In this document: positions 1 to 8,983 of the stretch, in pieces
Layout of the letters: every line of letters begins with the position of its first letter
Numbering within the stretch: position 1 is the stretch's first letter
Assembly (NCBI RefSeq): GCF_013374995.1
Contig: NZ_CP056030.1
Coordinates: 3,938,501 to 4,002,500, forward strand
From: Pseudomonas eucalypticola
GTDB taxonomy: Bacteria; Pseudomonadota; Gammaproteobacteria; Pseudomonadales; Pseudomonadaceae
DNA length: 64,000 nucleotides
Reading direction: 5' to 3'
Notes under the pieces: model-generated
What the model was told of the DNA's origin: nothing
Databases searched by the model: none
The model's input: the letters and a program-made list of their open reading frames with translations, nothing else
Program-made: the position numbers and the translations under genes

Positions 1-14
1 TGGGGATACACATC

Positions 15-1133
15 ATGCTATTCAAACAGGCACTTCTGAGTCTCGCACTCGCCAGCGGCGGGTTAAGCGCCGTGGCCCAGGCCGTCGAGGCACCCATTCG
101 CATCGGCTACCAGTTGCCCTTGACCGGTAACACCGCTCAGTATGGCCAGGACTTCAAGGTGGCGGCGCAGATCGCCCTCAAGGAGTTCAACGCCTCTGGC
201 CGCTTGCCGGTGCCCGTGGAGATCGATTTCCAGGATTCGCGCTCCGACGCCAAGGAGGCCGTGTCCATCGCGCGCAAGTTCTCCGATGACCCGAGCATTG
301 TCGGGGTGCTGGGGGATTTCACCTCTACCGTCTCCATGGCGTCGGCCCAGGTGTACGCACGCGCCGGCGTGCCACAGTTGTCGCAGACGGCATCGCACCC
401 CGACTACACGAAGATTTCGAAGTGGCAGTTCCGCAACATCATCACCGAAAACCAGGAGGGCCCGTTCAACGCCGACTGGATGGCCAGCCAAGGCTATAAA
501 AAGGTCGCAGTGATCGGTGAGCAGACCGACTGGGGCCAATCCGCGGTGCAGGCCTTCGAGAAGAAGGCCCAGGCCAATGGTACGCAGGTGGTGTTCTCCG
601 AGTACTTCAACCGCGGTATTCCAGATTTTCGTTCATTGATCACCAAGCTCGACCGTGAGCACCCGGACGCCATCTATGGTGCGATCTTCTATGAGGACGC
701 CGCGCAGTTCCTCAAGCAACTGCACCAGCTGGGCGTGACCGCGCCGGTGTTCGCCAGCTCCGCGGCCTACAGCGAGCAACTGCTGAGGCTGGCCGGCAAG
801 GACGCCGAGGGTTTCCGTGTCAGTTCCACCTTCGTGCCCACGGTGGACAGCGATAACGTGCGCCACTTCGTCAGCGAATGGAAGCAGGCCCGCAATGGCG
901 AGGAACCGGGGCAATTCCCGGCCCAGGCCTACGATGCCACGCGCATCATGCTCGATGCCGTCGCCCATGCGTACCCGGCGCCCACCCGAGAAAAAGTACG
1001 TGATGCATTGGCGCAGACCAGGGACTTTCCCGGCGTAACAGGCACCACAACGTTCGGGCCTGATCGTGAACCGCAAAAGTCCTTGGTCAAAGTACAAGTG
1101 GTCGATGACCACTTCGCCCCACTGGCCAACTGA
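15..1133 (+). CDS. ABC transporter substrate-binding protein, branched-chain amino acid (LivJ/HAAT) type
   Basis: This is a periplasmic ligand-binding protein that would deliver a small amide or amino-acid-like solute to the permease and ATPase genes downstream. The 372-residue product starts with a signal peptide (Lys4, hydrophobic run, AxA-type cleavage near residue 23). It continues with the type I periplasmic fold of the family: IRIGYQLPLTG near residue 29, the GVLGDFTS loop near 97, and a VAVIGEQTDWGQ hinge near 164. The length fits the family. It leads the cluster, with a 114-bp gap to the permease. The ligand cannot be read from sequence; leucine-type amino acids, urea, amides and aromatic acids all use this family. 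Confidence 0.88.
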   Translation: MLFKQALLSLALASGGLSAVAQAVEAPIRIGYQLPLTGNTAQYGQDFKVAAQIALKEFNASGRLPVPVEIDFQDSRSDAKEAVSIARKFSDDPSIVGVLGDFTSTVSMASAQVYARAGVPQLSQTASHPDYTKISKWQFRNIITENQEGPFNADWMASQGYKKVAVIGEQTDWGQSAVQAFEKKAQANGTQVVFSEYFNRGIPDFRSLITKLDREHPDAIYGAIFYEDAAQFLKQLHQLGVTAPVFASSAAYSEQLLRLAGKDAEGFRVSSTFVPTVDSDNVRHFVSEWKQARNGEEPGQFPAQAYDATRIMLDAVAHAYPAPTREKVRDALAQTRDFPGVTGTTTFGPDREPQKSLVKVQVVDDHFAPLAN

Positions 1134-1247
1134 ATGAATAGGGCATGCCAACTTCAACGTTGCCTGCCCGGTTAAATAAACGGTTCTTCAAGTCGTCCGG
1201 GCTGCCTCTGACGGCTTGAACTACCTTGGCTGTTGAAGGCGGTCTTG

Positions 1248-2162
1248 GTGATTGATTCATATTATCTACAGCAACTGGTCATCGGTTTATCCCAAGGGAT
1301 GATCTATGCCTTGGTGGCTATTGGTTTCACGCTGATTTTCGGGGTGCTCAACGCGGTCAACTTCGCCCATTCCGAGGTCTATACCGTCGGCGCTGTGGCC
1401 GGGCTGTTTTTGATTGGCGCCTCCTCCCCTCCGCTCGCCGCGATCATCCTGCTGGTGGCGGTGGTGGGTGCGCTGGCTGGCCTGGGCCTGGAACGCGTGG
1501 CGTTCAAGCCGTTGCGTCGGTTCGCCGACGAGGCTTCACTGAAATCGCGAGCCATGCGCGAATCGACCCTGATGTCATCGCTGGCAATATCGATCATCGT
1601 ACGCGAGGGCCTGGAACTGGCCATGGGTTCGCAAATGCAACCGGTGCCTGCCCATTACCTGCTCAATACCCCTATCGTTTTCGCAGGTATCACCATCGTC
1701 AGCGGTGACATCGTGATCTTCGGGGTATCGGCCGTGCTGCTGGTGGGCCTGCAACTGCTGTTGAAGAAAACCCGCATGGGCCTGGCCATTCGCGCCGTGT
1801 CCAACAACCCGCTGGGCGCCAAGTACAGCGGCATCAATATCGACCGCACCATCGTCTCCACCTTCGTGCTGGGCTCCCTGATGGGCGCGGTGGCGGGCCT
1901 GCTGGTCAGCCTGTACTACGGCTCGGTGTATCCCTCCATGGGTTTCGCACCCGGCATCAAGGCGTTCGTGGCCATGGTCATGGGCGGGCTGGTGTCGATT
2001 CCCGGTGCCGTGGCCTGTGCGTTGATCCTGGGCGTGGCAGAAAGCATGGCGACCACCTTCATGCCCTCGGCCTGGGCCGACATGGTGCCGTACCTGTTCC
2101 TGATCGTAACGCTGGTGTTCTTCCCCCGCGGCCTGTTTGGCGGAGGGCGCGAGCGTGTCTGA
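1248..2162 (+). CDS. Branched-chain amino acid-type ABC transporter permease, LivH family
   Basis: This is the first inner-membrane permease of the importer. The protein is almost wholly hydrophobic and has the family's N-terminal stretch GLSQGMIYALVAIGFTLIFG followed by NAVNFAHSE. Near the C-terminus is GLVSIPGAVACALILGVAES, the usual GxxSxxGA coupling region. I chose GTG 1248 because AAGG lies 8 bases before it; TTG 1245 and TTG 1233 are in frame but less well placed. At 304 residues it matches LivH proteins (about 290-310). It overlaps the next gene, pointing to translational coupling. Confidence 0.88.
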   Translation: MIDSYYLQQLVIGLSQGMIYALVAIGFTLIFGVLNAVNFAHSEVYTVGAVAGLFLIGASSPPLAAIILLVAVVGALAGLGLERVAFKPLRRFADEASLKSRAMRESTLMSSLAISIIVREGLELAMGSQMQPVPAHYLLNTPIVFAGITIVSGDIVIFGVSAVLLVGLQLLLKKTRMGLAIRAVSNNPLGAKYSGINIDRTIVSTFVLGSLMGAVAGLLVSLYYGSVYPSMGFAPGIKAFVAMVMGGLVSIPGAVACALILGVAESMATTFMPSAWADMVPYLFLIVTLVFFPRGLFGGGRERV

Positions 2163-3159
2163 CCGTCTTTTTTCCCGCTGGCCCCTCATGGCCTTGCTGT
2201 TGCTGGTGTTCGGCCTGGTGCCGGCCGGACTGTACCTGCATGGCGGCGGCTATGGCTACCAATTGGCCTGCCTGGTCCTGATATTCGCCCTGCTGGCGGC
2301 CTCCCTGCATCTGGTGTCGGGCGTCGCCGGCCTGTTGCACCTGGGCCAGGCAGCATTCTACGGGGTGGGCGCCTATGTCGCGGCGCTGGCCGGGGTGACC
2401 TGGCACGTGCCGTTTTGGCTGGCCCTGCCCCTGGCGGGCCTGGGGTCAGCGCTGATCGCCCTGCTGGTGGCCCTGCCCACCATGCGCCTGGTCAGCATCT
2501 ACTTCGCCGTAGCCACCCTGGCCATCGGCCAGATGATCTACCTGGTGCTGATGAACTGGGTCCCTGTGACCGGCGGCCCCAACGGCGTCACACTGTTCTC
2601 ACCCATGGACCTGTTCGGCCTGGAGATCACCGGCAATAACGGTATCTACTTCGTGGTCGCCACCACGGTGACATTGTCGGTGGCGGTGATTCACCGGCTT
2701 AGCCATTCCTACTACGGCAATGCCCTGCGTGCGCTGCGCGAGGATGACCAGTGCGCCGCCGCCATGGCCATCGACACCGTGCGGCTCAAGATCCAGGTGT
2801 TTACGGTGGCCGCCTTCTTCGCTGGCATCGCCGGGGCGTTGTGGGCCTATACCACCGGGTACGTGTCACCCAACGACTTCCGGTTTTCCGAAACCATCCT
2901 GGTGCTGGCGATGGTGGTAGTCGGCGGCCTGGGCAGCCTGCCCGGCGCCCTGCTGGGTGCGGTGTTGCTGGTGCTGCTGCCCGAGGCCCTGCGCGGCTTC
3001 GGCGACCTGCGCAACATCATCGTCGGCGTCGTCATGTTCCTTTCCATCGTCTTCCTGCCCAAGGGGCTATGCGGTGAGGTATCGGCGCTATCACTGGCGC
3101 GCGGGGCGCTGGGGGGGGCCTGGAAAACCGAAGGTGGCAAAAAGGTGGGATGGAAATGA
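2155..3159 (+). CDS. Branched-chain amino acid-type ABC transporter permease, LivM family
   Basis: This is the second inner-membrane permease and should heterodimerise with the LivH-like protein. Several membrane segments carry the LivM signatures GLLHLGQAAFYGVGAYVAAL near residue 55 and VVVGGLGSLPGALLGAVLL near 258, the latter being the site contacted by the ATPases. GTG 2155 is preferred because it overlaps the livH stop codon; an upstream TTG at 2137 would add six residues. The 334-residue length is normal. The end overlaps the start of the ATPase gene. Confidence 0.88.
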   Translation: MSDRLFSRWPLMALLLLVFGLVPAGLYLHGGGYGYQLACLVLIFALLAASLHLVSGVAGLLHLGQAAFYGVGAYVAALAGVTWHVPFWLALPLAGLGSALIALLVALPTMRLVSIYFAVATLAIGQMIYLVLMNWVPVTGGPNGVTLFSPMDLFGLEITGNNGIYFVVATTVTLSVAVIHRLSHSYYGNALRALREDDQCAAAMAIDTVRLKIQVFTVAAFFAGIAGALWAYTTGYVSPNDFRFSETILVLAMVVVGGLGSLPGALLGAVLLVLLPEALRGFGDLRNIIVGVVMFLSIVFLPKGLCGEVSALSLARGALGGAWKTEGGKKVGWK

Positions 3160-3911
3160 AACTGCTCGAATTCAACGACCTCACCCGCCGTTTCGGCGGC
3201 CTGACGGCCGTGGACCAGGTGTCCGGCCATGTCGCCGAGGGCGAACTGGTGGGGCTGATCGGGCCCAACGGCGCCGGCAAGACCACCCTGTTCAACCTGT
3301 TGACCGGCTTCGTGCCCGCCAGCGCCGGCACGGTGCATTTCAATGGCCATGACATCACGCGCCAGGCGCCGCACAAGGTCGCGCGCCTGGGGCTGTCGCG
3401 CACGTTTCAGAACCTGCGGGTGTTTCCCAACATGACCGTATTCGACAACACGTCGGTGGCCGCCACCGGTGTTATCGGTCATGGCTTGAGGGCAACGCTG
3501 CTGGGCGACCGCCAGCGCGCCCGGCAGATTTCCGAGCGCAGTTGGCAGGCACTGGAACGGGTGGGCCTGGCGCACCTGGCCGACCAGTTGGCCGCCAACC
3601 TGTCCTACGGCCAGCGAAAGTACCTGGAAATCGCCCGGGCACTGGCCATGCAGCCGCGCTTGCTGGTGCTCGATGAGCCGGCCGCCGGCCTCAATGACAC
3701 CGAAACCGCGCAACTGGCGGCCTTCATTCGCCAACTCAACGCCGACGGGCTGAGCGTGATGCTGGTGGAACACGACATGAACCTGGTGATGTCGATCTGC
3801 GAACGCATCATGGTGCTGGCCTCGGGTCGCAAGATCGCCGACGGCCAGCCCGCCGCGATCCGCAGCGACGCCGCTGTACTGGAATCCTACCTGGGGGCGG
3901 ATGAGCCATGA
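3156..3911 (+). CDS. Branched-chain amino acid-type ABC transporter ATP-binding protein, LivG family
   Basis: This cytoplasmic ATPase powers the importer. Visible motifs are Walker A GPNGAGKTT, the LivG signature LSYGQRKYLEIARAL, Walker B LLVLDEPAAGLN and the switch histidine in VMLVEHDMNLVM. The LivG-specific SRTFQNLRVFPNMTV segment follows the Q-loop. ATG 3156 overlaps the livM stop in an ATGA arrangement and lies 6 bases after AGGTGGG; ATG 3150 is the alternative. The gene is also coupled by ATGA overlap to the next ATPase. Confidence 0.9.
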   Translation: MKLLEFNDLTRRFGGLTAVDQVSGHVAEGELVGLIGPNGAGKTTLFNLLTGFVPASAGTVHFNGHDITRQAPHKVARLGLSRTFQNLRVFPNMTVFDNTSVAATGVIGHGLRATLLGDRQRARQISERSWQALERVGLAHLADQLAANLSYGQRKYLEIARALAMQPRLLVLDEPAAGLNDTETAQLAAFIRQLNADGLSVMLVEHDMNLVMSICERIMVLASGRKIADGQPAAIRSDAAVLESYLGADEP

Positions 3912-4612
3912 ACATTCTCGATATCCAGGCGCTGCGCATCAACCTGGGAACCCACGACATTCTGCATGGCATCGACCTGGCTGTGCCGGAGCGCAGCATC
4001 ATTGCCGTGCTGGGCGCCAACGGCGCGGGCAAGACCACGCTCATGCGTGCTATCTCCGGCATCTACAAGCCTAGCAGCGGGCGCATTCTGCTAGGTGGTG
4101 AAAACATCGCCGGCCTGCCTAGCCACGCTATCGTCGCCCGGGGTGTACTGCAGACCCCGGAAGGCCGGCAGATCTTTTCCACCATGACGGTGCGCGAGAA
4201 CCTCATCATCGGCGGCGGCCCCCAGGGTCTGGCCGAGTTGGACTACGTACTCGGGCTTTTCCCAGTGCTGGGCCAGCGCCTGGAACAACTGGCCGGTTCG
4301 CTGTCGGGCGGTGAACAGCAGATGCTGTGCATTGGCCGTGCGCTGATGCGCAGGCCGCGCTTGCTGTTGATGGATGAGCCCTCGCTGGGACTGGCCCCTC
4401 GGGTGGTCAGTGAAATCTTCCAGTTGGTGGAGCGGATCCGCGCCAACGGTCTTACCGTGCTACTGGTGGAACAGAATGCCCGCGCTGCCCTGCGGGTGGC
4501 GGATCATGCCGCGGTGCTGGACAACGGCCGCATTACCCTGGAAGGCCCAGCGCAGCAGGTGGCGGCGGACCCGCGCATCGTCCAGGCTTATCTCGGAGGT
4601 CATACCCATTGA
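3908..4612 (+). CDS. Branched-chain amino acid-type ABC transporter ATP-binding protein, LivF family
   Basis: This is the second ATPase of the importer, expected to dimerise with the LivG-like protein. It has Walker A GANGAGKTT, the LivF-type stretch RGVLQTPEGRQIFSTMTVRE, signature LSGGEQQMLCIGRALM and Walker B LLLMDEPSLGLAP. At 234 residues it is a typical LivF. It starts inside the livG stop codon (ATGA) and its own stop overlaps the TTG start of the oxidoreductase gene. Four genes in a row are therefore joined by stop-start overlaps. Confidence 0.9.
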   Translation: MNILDIQALRINLGTHDILHGIDLAVPERSIIAVLGANGAGKTTLMRAISGIYKPSSGRILLGGENIAGLPSHAIVARGVLQTPEGRQIFSTMTVRENLIIGGGPQGLAELDYVLGLFPVLGQRLEQLAGSLSGGEQQMLCIGRALMRRPRLLLMDEPSLGLAPRVVSEIFQLVERIRANGLTVLLVEQNARAALRVADHAAVLDNGRITLEGPAQQVAADPRIVQAYLGGHTH

Positions 4613-6042
4613 ACACTCAACGCGCCACCAACGCCCTGGCCACCCAGCGCCTGCATGAAGAACTGGCCTACCTGCGCCTGCCGGCCAACCCGTGGCCCAG
4701 CCTGGGCACCCCGGCGGGCAGCAGCGACATCGCCGAGGTGGCGATCATCGGCGCCGGCATGTTCGGCATTGCGGCCGCCGTGGCACTGCGGCTCAAGGGC
4801 ATCGACAACCTTCGCCTGTTCGATGACAGCCCCAGAGGCCACAGCGGTCCCTGGACCACCTACGCGCGCATGCCTACCCTGCGCTCGCCCAAGGAATTAC
4901 CTGGGTTGGCACTGGGCATTCGCGCCCTGACCTTTCGCGCCTGGTATGAGGCGGTGCATGGCGCGCAGGCCTGGGAGCAGTTGTACAAGATCCCCAACGG
5001 CACCTGGCAGGACTACCTGAACTGGATCGCCGAAGCGTTCGACTTGCCAATTGAGCATGACACGGCCATCAGCACCTTTGCCGTCGACGCCAAGGGCGTC
5101 ACGCTCAAACGCGCCGATGGCGACCAGGTGCGGGCACGGCGCCTGGTCATCGCCAACGGCCGCGCCGGGGCCGGCGGGCCGAGCATACCGGCCTTCATCG
5201 ATGCGCGGCTGTTCCCGCGCCTGGCGGCCCACACCTGCGACCCGGTGGACTTCACCGCGCTGGCGGGGCGGCGGGTGGCGGTGATCGGCGCGGGGTCATC
5301 GGCCTGGGACAACGCGGCCACGGCCCTGGAACATGGCGCGGCCCAGGTGACAATGTACGCCCGTAGGGCCTGGCTCCCGCAGATCAACAAGGCACGAGCG
5401 TCCACCTACCCGGGCTTCGTCGAGGGCTGGCACAGCCTTGCGCCCGAACAGCAATGGGCGCTGGCCAGCTACCTCGACGATACCCCGCCGCCGCCGCCCC
5501 ACGAAACCGTGTTGCGCACCCTGGCGGCGGGAGGAAAGCGCTTCACCTTGCACTTGGCGTCCCGCTTGCAGGACGTGCGTGAAGCCGACGGCCAGGTGCG
5601 CTTGCAACTGGCCGAGCACACCGACCATGCCGACTTCCTGATCGTGGGTACCGGTTTTCGCGTGGACCTGGCCCATGCCCCACTGTTCGCCGAGGTGGCC
5701 GAGCGCGTCGCCCTGTGGCGCGATCGCTTTGAACCGGCACGTGTCGGGCGACGGTCCCACCTGGGGTTGTACCCGTGGCTGGGAGATGGTTTCGAGTTGC
5801 AGGAGCGCAATGCAGCCCCCGGCCCGCTCAACCGCGTGCACCTGCTAAACCACGCCGCGAGCTTGAGCTTCGGCGCGTTGGCTTCGGATATACCGGCGAT
5901 CAGCGCAGCAGCCGAGCGGCTGGCTTCGCGTATCGTGGCGCATGTGTTTGCCGAAGAGTTCGCGGGGCACCTGGGGTATCTGCAGGGTTGGGAGGCTGAG
6001 TGGGAGTTGGAGCCCACGCCCTATCTGCGGCGTGACGCGTAG
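4609..6042 (+). CDS. FAD/NAD(P)-dependent oxidoreductase, flavin monooxygenase-like
   Basis: This 477-residue flavoprotein has two Rossmann motifs: an N-terminal FAD site, AIIGAGMFGIAAAVAL near residue 46, and an NAD(P) site, RVAVIGAGSSAWDNAAT near residue 222. This layout is typical of class B flavin monooxygenases and related NAD(P)-disulfide oxidoreductases. The TTG start overlaps the livF stop and has GGAGGT about 10 bases upstream, so the enzyme is made together with the importer. The simplest inference is that it oxidises the imported compound in the cytoplasm. The substrate is unknown and no close named relative was recognised. Confidence 0.72.
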   Translation: MNTQRATNALATQRLHEELAYLRLPANPWPSLGTPAGSSDIAEVAIIGAGMFGIAAAVALRLKGIDNLRLFDDSPRGHSGPWTTYARMPTLRSPKELPGLALGIRALTFRAWYEAVHGAQAWEQLYKIPNGTWQDYLNWIAEAFDLPIEHDTAISTFAVDAKGVTLKRADGDQVRARRLVIANGRAGAGGPSIPAFIDARLFPRLAAHTCDPVDFTALAGRRVAVIGAGSSAWDNAATALEHGAAQVTMYARRAWLPQINKARASTYPGFVEGWHSLAPEQQWALASYLDDTPPPPPHETVLRTLAAGGKRFTLHLASRLQDVREADGQVRLQLAEHTDHADFLIVGTGFRVDLAHAPLFAEVAERVALWRDRFEPARVGRRSHLGLYPWLGDGFELQERNAAPGPLNRVHLLNHAASLSFGALASDIPAISAAAERLASRIVAHVFAEEFAGHLGYLQGWEAEWELEPTPYLRRDA

Positions 6043-6238
6043 TACTTGAAGCATCCGCAGGCAACGCGGCCGATCTGGCAGCCCTCTTCCCGAGCTTCGC
6101 CCGGGTCTAACGGGTTGCCAGGCACGCCGCCGCGGATCAGGTGAGCGCTTCACGCAAGCCAGGTGCCAGCAAGGATTGGCTGAATGGACGCTTGAACTGG
6201 CACAATGGCCAGCCACCCGCCCCGGACAACGCCCGACC

Positions 6239-8050
6239 ATGCCTTTGTTCAACCGCCTCAGCACCTTCAGCGTCCAGGCAGGGCGTGCCGTGACATTGGT
6301 ATGGGGCACCTCGCGCCTGCTGTTCATCGGCCTGATCGTGGCTACCCTGGCCGCTGGTGTACTGCCGGCCTTGGCTGCGTGGATCGGCCAACGCATCGTC
6401 GATGCGGTGGTGCAGGCCATGCAAGTGCACGCCAGCGGCGCCCAGGCGCCGGTGTGGCCAGTGCTGCGCTACGTGCTGGCCGAAGCCGGGGTGCTGGCCT
6501 TGCTGGCCGCGGCCCAACGGGGCTTGTCGGTGCAACAGGCATTGTTGCGGGTGCAACTGGGCCAGAAGGTCAACCTGCTGATCCTGGAAAAAGCCCAGAC
6601 CCTGTCCATGCTGCAATTCGAGGACTCGGCGTTCTACGACAAGCTGGTGCGGGTGCGCCGCGACGCGTCCACCCGCCCCCTGGGGCTGGTGACCAAGGGC
6701 CTGGGGCTGGTGCAGAACCTCATCTCGCTGATCAGCTTTGCGGTGCTGCTGGTGCATTTCTCGCCCTGGGCCCTGGCCATCCTGGTGCTGGGCGCCCTGC
6801 CGGTGTTTTTTGCCGAGGCGCATTTTTCCGGGGACGCTTTCCGCCTGTTCAAGCGCCGCGCGCCCGAGACCCGCCAGCAGGGCTACCTGGAAGCGCTGCT
6901 GTCCCAGGAAGCCCATGCCAAGGAGGTCAAGCTGTTCGGCCTGGCACCGTTGCTGCTGCAACGCTACCGTGACAATTTCAGCCGCCTGTATGCCGAAGAC
7001 CGCCGCCTGACCCTGCGCCGCGACGGCTGGGGCTTCGCCCTGGGGCTGCTGGGCACGGCCGCGTTCTACCTGGCCTATGCCTGGGTGGTGCTGGACACTG
7101 TCCAGGGCCGTACGACCCTGGGCCAGATGACCATGTACCTGGTGCTGTTCAAGCAGGGCCAGAGTGCTATCACCGCCAGCCTCGCGGCCATTGCCGGGCT
7201 GTACGAAGATGGCCTGTACCTGTCCGACCTTTACGAATACCTGGCGCATGAGGGTGTGCAACCCCGGGGCCACCTCACGGCAGGCGTCCGGCCGGGTGAC
7301 GGGCTGCGCTGCGAAAACCTGGGCTTTCGCTACCCGGACGCGTCCCGGGACACCCTCAGTGCCATCGACTTGCACCTGGCACCGGGCAAAAGCCTGGCCC
7401 TGGTGGGCGAAAACGGTTCGGGCAAGACCACCTTGATCAAGCTGCTGACGCGCCTGTACACGCCCGGCCAGGGCCGCATCCTGCTCGATGGCAGCGACCT
7501 GCAGGACTGGGACGAGCAGGCCCTGCACCAGCGCATCGGGGTCATTTTCCAGGACTACATCCGCTACCAGATGACCGTTGGCGAGAACCTCGGCGTGGGT
7601 GACGTCACGGCTTTCGATGACCGCGAGCGCTGGTCCGAGGCGGCGGCGCAAGGTATCGCGGCCGAGTTCATCGAGCGCCTGAGCGAGGGTTATGGCACGC
7701 AACTGGGCCGCTGGTTCGTGGGCGGCCAGGAACTGTCTGGTGGCCAATGGCAGAAAGTGGCTCTGTCGCGGGCCTACATGCGCCGTGATGCCGACATCCT
7801 CATCCTCGACGAACCCACCGCTGCCCTGGACGCGGGCGCCGAAGCGGCAGTATTCGAGCATTTCCGCGAGTACGCCAAGGGCCGCATGACTCTGCTGATC
7901 TCCCACCGTTTTTCCAGCGTGCGCAGCGCCGACCATATCATCGTGCTGGACCAGGGCCGCATTGCCGAACAGGGCAACCACGAGCAACTGATCGCAGGCG
8001 GCGGCCGCTACGCCGAACTGTTCGACATTCAGGCGCAAGGTTACCGGTAG
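6239..8050 (+). CDS. ABC exporter, fused membrane and ATPase domains
   Basis: The 603-residue protein has an N-terminal transmembrane region (to about residue 330) fused to an ATPase. The ATPase shows Walker A GENGSGKTT, Q-loop VIFQDYIRYQ, signature LSGGQWQKVALSRAYMR, Walker B ILILDEPTAALD and H-loop LLISHRFSSV. The order is that of type I exporters, which act as homodimers or heterodimers. ATG 6239 is preferred over an upstream in-frame GTG-type extension because the membrane domain begins here. No precursor peptide or fusion-protein gene lies beside it, so the substrate cannot be named. Confidence 0.82.
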   Translation: MPLFNRLSTFSVQAGRAVTLVWGTSRLLFIGLIVATLAAGVLPALAAWIGQRIVDAVVQAMQVHASGAQAPVWPVLRYVLAEAGVLALLAAAQRGLSVQQALLRVQLGQKVNLLILEKAQTLSMLQFEDSAFYDKLVRVRRDASTRPLGLVTKGLGLVQNLISLISFAVLLVHFSPWALAILVLGALPVFFAEAHFSGDAFRLFKRRAPETRQQGYLEALLSQEAHAKEVKLFGLAPLLLQRYRDNFSRLYAEDRRLTLRRDGWGFALGLLGTAAFYLAYAWVVLDTVQGRTTLGQMTMYLVLFKQGQSAITASLAAIAGLYEDGLYLSDLYEYLAHEGVQPRGHLTAGVRPGDGLRCENLGFRYPDASRDTLSAIDLHLAPGKSLALVGENGSGKTTLIKLLTRLYTPGQGRILLDGSDLQDWDEQALHQRIGVIFQDYIRYQMTVGENLGVGDVTAFDDRERWSEAAAQGIAAEFIERLSEGYGTQLGRWFVGGQELSGGQWQKVALSRAYMRRDADILILDEPTAALDAGAEAAVFEHFREYAKGRMTLLISHRFSSVRSADHIIVLDQGRIAEQGNHEQLIAGGGRYAELFDIQAQGYR

Positions 8051-8130
8051 GCCGGGGATGCGGGCCGATTGCAATCGCGGTGGCTGATTGCTTCAATGTC
8101 GGCCACCTTGAACACGCACTAAGGGCCACC

Positions 8131-8904
8131 ATGATCGAGTTGAACCAGGTTACCGCCTTCCAGCAGGAAAACCGTGTCTTCGACCAGCTGTCGCTGCACA
8201 TCGGCTACAACGAGCGGGTCGCTATCCTCGGCCCCAACGGTGCCGGCAAAAGTACCCTGCTGAAGCTGATCAACCGCGAGCTCTACCCAGTGGAGCGGCC
8301 CGGCAGCTATTTGCGCCTGTTCGGCCATGAAACCTTCAACCTGTGGGACCTGCGCGCCAAGATCGGCTTCGTGTCCCAGGACATGCAGGAAGACTACACC
8401 CCCTACACGTCGGCCCTGGACGTGGTGATCTCCGGCTTCTTCGGCGCCATGGGCACCCACGCCCACCTGCGCCCCGACGCCGAGCAGACCGCCCGCGCCC
8501 GCGAACTGCTGGGCCAGCTGGGCATGCAGATCGATGAGCAGCGCATGTTCCAGCGCTTGTCCACCGGCCAGAAACGCCGCCTGCTGCTGGCCCGCGCCCT
8601 CGTGCACAATCCCCGCGCGCTGATCCTCGACGAACCCACCGCCGGCCTGGACATGGGCGCCAGCATGAGCCTGCTGAGCCTGATGCGCGACTTCTGCCAC
8701 GATGACCGCGCCATGATCATCACCACCCACCACATCGATGAAATCATTCCCGAGATCGAGCGCGTGGTGCTGATCCAGCAGGGGCAAGTGATCGCCGATG
8801 GGCCCAAGGCGCAGGTGCTGACCAGCGAGCGGCTGTCCGAGTTGTACCAGACGTCGTTGCAGGTGAGTGAGCAGGGTGGGTGGTATCGGTGTTGGCATGG
8901 GTGA
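8131..8904 (+). CDS. Stand-alone ABC transporter ATP-binding protein
   Basis: This 257-residue cytoplasmic ATPase has Walker A GPNGAGKST, a Q-loop FVSQDMQEDY, signature LSTGQKRRLLLARALV, Walker B LILDEPTAGLDMG and the H-loop IITTHHIDEI. The single-domain form with an STGQ signature resembles the ModF/YlmA-type ATPases, which often lack adjacent permeases. ATG 8131 follows a short spacer; upstream in-frame codons are not supported by a ribosome site. It is 80 bp after the exporter gene but need not work with it. The role is unknown beyond ATP hydrolysis. Confidence 0.8.
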   Translation: MIELNQVTAFQQENRVFDQLSLHIGYNERVAILGPNGAGKSTLLKLINRELYPVERPGSYLRLFGHETFNLWDLRAKIGFVSQDMQEDYTPYTSALDVVISGFFGAMGTHAHLRPDAEQTARARELLGQLGMQIDEQRMFQRLSTGQKRRLLLARALVHNPRALILDEPTAGLDMGASMSLLSLMRDFCHDDRAMIITTHHIDEIIPEIERVVLIQQGQVIADGPKAQVLTSERLSELYQTSLQVSEQGGWYRCWHG

Positions 8905-8927
8905 ATATTAGAAAGCGCCGACTGGAC

Positions 8928-8982
8928 GCCAGGCTGCAGACGGTCTAAGTATCAAGGCAACCCTAAAAACAAGAAGCCTGGC
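8928..8982 (+). other. Inverted repeat at the glcD translation start
   Basis: GCCAGGCT at 8928-8935 is the exact inverse of AGCCTGGC at 8975-8982, which ends one base before the glcD ATG. In the mRNA the 8-bp stem could cover the ribosome-binding region. The long (39-base) loop makes this a weak prediction. Confidence 0.3.
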
Positions 8983-8983
8983 C

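Noticed and set aside
6137..8074. A 645-codon open frame antisense to the ABC exporter gene
   Set aside because: The plus-strand frame has all ABC motifs. The minus frame is rich in Gln, His, Arg and Ala, the usual mirror of GC-rich codon use, and shows no family motif.
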